Source: Mansonella perstans (taxonomy: Eukaryota; Nematoda; Chromadorea; Rhabditida; Onchocercidae). Taken from it: a stretch of 64,000 bases of DNA. The position numbers and the translations under genes are program-made. The DNA lies in assembly GCA_037074765.1 (NCBI GenBank), contig JBAMDO010000090.1:1-64000 (forward strand), written 5' to 3'. Below the pieces are notes generated by a model. The model was not told the DNA's origin and ran no database searches. It was given only the letters and a program-made list of their open reading frames with translations. This document shows, piece by piece, positions 62,845-64,000 of this stretch (the stretch's first letter is position 1; each line of letters begins with the position of its first letter).

Positions 62845-64000
62845 CTAGAAGTGAACAAATTAATCGATAAAAAATTTCTCAAATCATAGTTTCAAGTTTT
62901 CAAAGCATTTTTAAGTTTACATTCTTCAAAAAATTAATCATCTGGTCGATAATAATTTAAAATCATTGAAAAAACACCAGATGACGATCAAAAAAATATT
63001 CGTATAGCATAGGATCGTAATTTACTTAATTCGATGTTAGCCTAAAACTTTTGGATTTAAGAACACTGTCACTTTTAAATTTGGTAATTCGAATGCTTTT
63101 AGAAATTAGAAATTAAAGTATTATGATGCTTAAATTACACCAATTTGCTCGCATAAATCTGAGTAATAAAAATTTAGAGAGAATTTCGACAGCCTTATGG
63201 TTCGAATTTTTTTTGAGTAAATGAACACATGTTTCATGTCGAATTCTTTCCACATTCAGTTCATTCAAACACTGCAATTTATCATCAATTAATTTTATTT
63301 TTTATCTATAAAAAGATTTAATTATTTTTAGCGTCTGAAAAAGAAAATTGACGAGGAAACATATAGACAGAAATTACATAAGATTGAATAACACAAGCAA
63401 GTCTTCGAACTAGTGAAGAAAGAGAAATTCTCTTATCAAAGTTGGAAAATAAATTCAGAGTGTATTATTGATACATTAAAAAGAGAAAATTATTATGTCA
63501 ATTTCAATAATGTATCCTTCCTCGATTTCTTGGCAAAATCATGGTAAGACAATTGGTTCAATGATATATACGAAACTATTTTTTCTAAGAACTATAGTTT
63601 CTTTCTCAAAGTGTAGCTTCTTTTAAGTGTAGATTCTTAGCTTCTTAGTGTTCAAGTGTAGCTTCTTTTCTAAGAAGCTATACTTAAAATAAATCGGTAC
63701 ATATGCGCCTAGGAAAACTCCTAATTTGAATAGTTAGATGAGCACTTTCATTTTCATTTAATTTGTTATATTCAATGTGTGGACTCATCATACCTTTCTC
63801 AAATAAAATGAGAAAATTAAAAAAACAACAAAGACAGGCTTGATATTTAATAGAAGAACTTTCAAACAAGCTATTAAATTGTTAACTTTATTATCTTTCT
63901 TCCTGAATGTATAAGTAGCAAAATGAAGTAGGCAGTTAGAAACATGACTAAACATAGTAAAACATAAAACACCTCATGTGATTTCTTCCTTATAGAAGCA
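62845..64000. other. Right-edge region, no confirmed gene
   Basis: AT-rich sequence that should contain the N-terminal T1 half of the Shaw fragment if it were complete; I do not find it. An imperfect repeat of AGCTTCTT-like words with a short palindrome occurs at about 63610-63690. Confidence 0.5.
63332..63543 (+). pseudogene. Exon-like coding stretch with one in-frame stop
   Basis: A 212-base segment starts after ATTATTTTTAG and ends before GTAAGA. One frame is open across it except for a TAA at codon 20 (63389-63391). It reads RLKKKIDEETYRQKLHKIE, then after the stop HKQVFELVKKEKFSYQSW. The composition is charged and helix-forming; family unknown. It may be a decayed exon or chance. Confidence 0.3.

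Overview
This is AT-rich eukaryotic DNA, almost certainly from a nematode. Genes are broken into many short exons by GT-AG introns, several start codons sit at or within a few bases of a TTTCAG-like acceptor (as expected for spliced-leader trans-splicing), and one stretch matches the 22-nt nematode spliced leader SL1 perfectly on the minus strand. A clade III (filarial-type) worm is a reasonable guess, but that is inference. There is no bacterial operon structure, CRISPR array, rRNA or convincing tRNA.

Layout. 0.3-7.9 kb: a composite repeat block. Near-identical end segments carrying SL1-like sequences flank nested inverted repeats with arms up to about 1.5 kb, plus a small GC-rich island. 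8.7-9.5 kb (+): a small PLAT-domain protein. 11.3-16.0 kb (+): an 11-exon C2H2 zinc-finger protein of 798 aa. 17.2-25.7 kb (-): a 14-exon Shaker-type (Kv1) potassium channel, complete except for one extra base in a homopolymer. 25.7-34.9 kb: gene-poor. 34.9-36.9 kb (-): a 6-exon unorthodox aquaporin (AQP11/12-like superaquaporin). 40.6-43.3 kb (+): a GT11-type alpha-1,2-fucosyltransferase-like gene. 45.0-51.6 kb (-): a 15-exon BTB plus C2H2 zinc-finger protein of 584 aa. 51.7-60.2 kb: gene-poor, with small palindromes. 60.4-61.9 kb (+): a decayed BEL/Pao retrotransposon gag. 62.3-62.8 kb (-): a Shaw (Kv3)-type potassium-channel pseudogene with TGG-to-TGA changes and a frameshift.

I built all exon models by hand, requiring plausible splice sites and matching phase at every junction. 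The zinc-finger, BTB, aquaporin and PLAT models close in frame over their whole length. The fucosyltransferase model is complete except for its first exon and one weak acceptor. The genes look like ordinary unlinked nematode loci (membrane channels, Golgi glycosylation, nuclear regulators). The least ordinary parts are the SL1-bearing repeat block at the left end and the two potassium-channel lesions.
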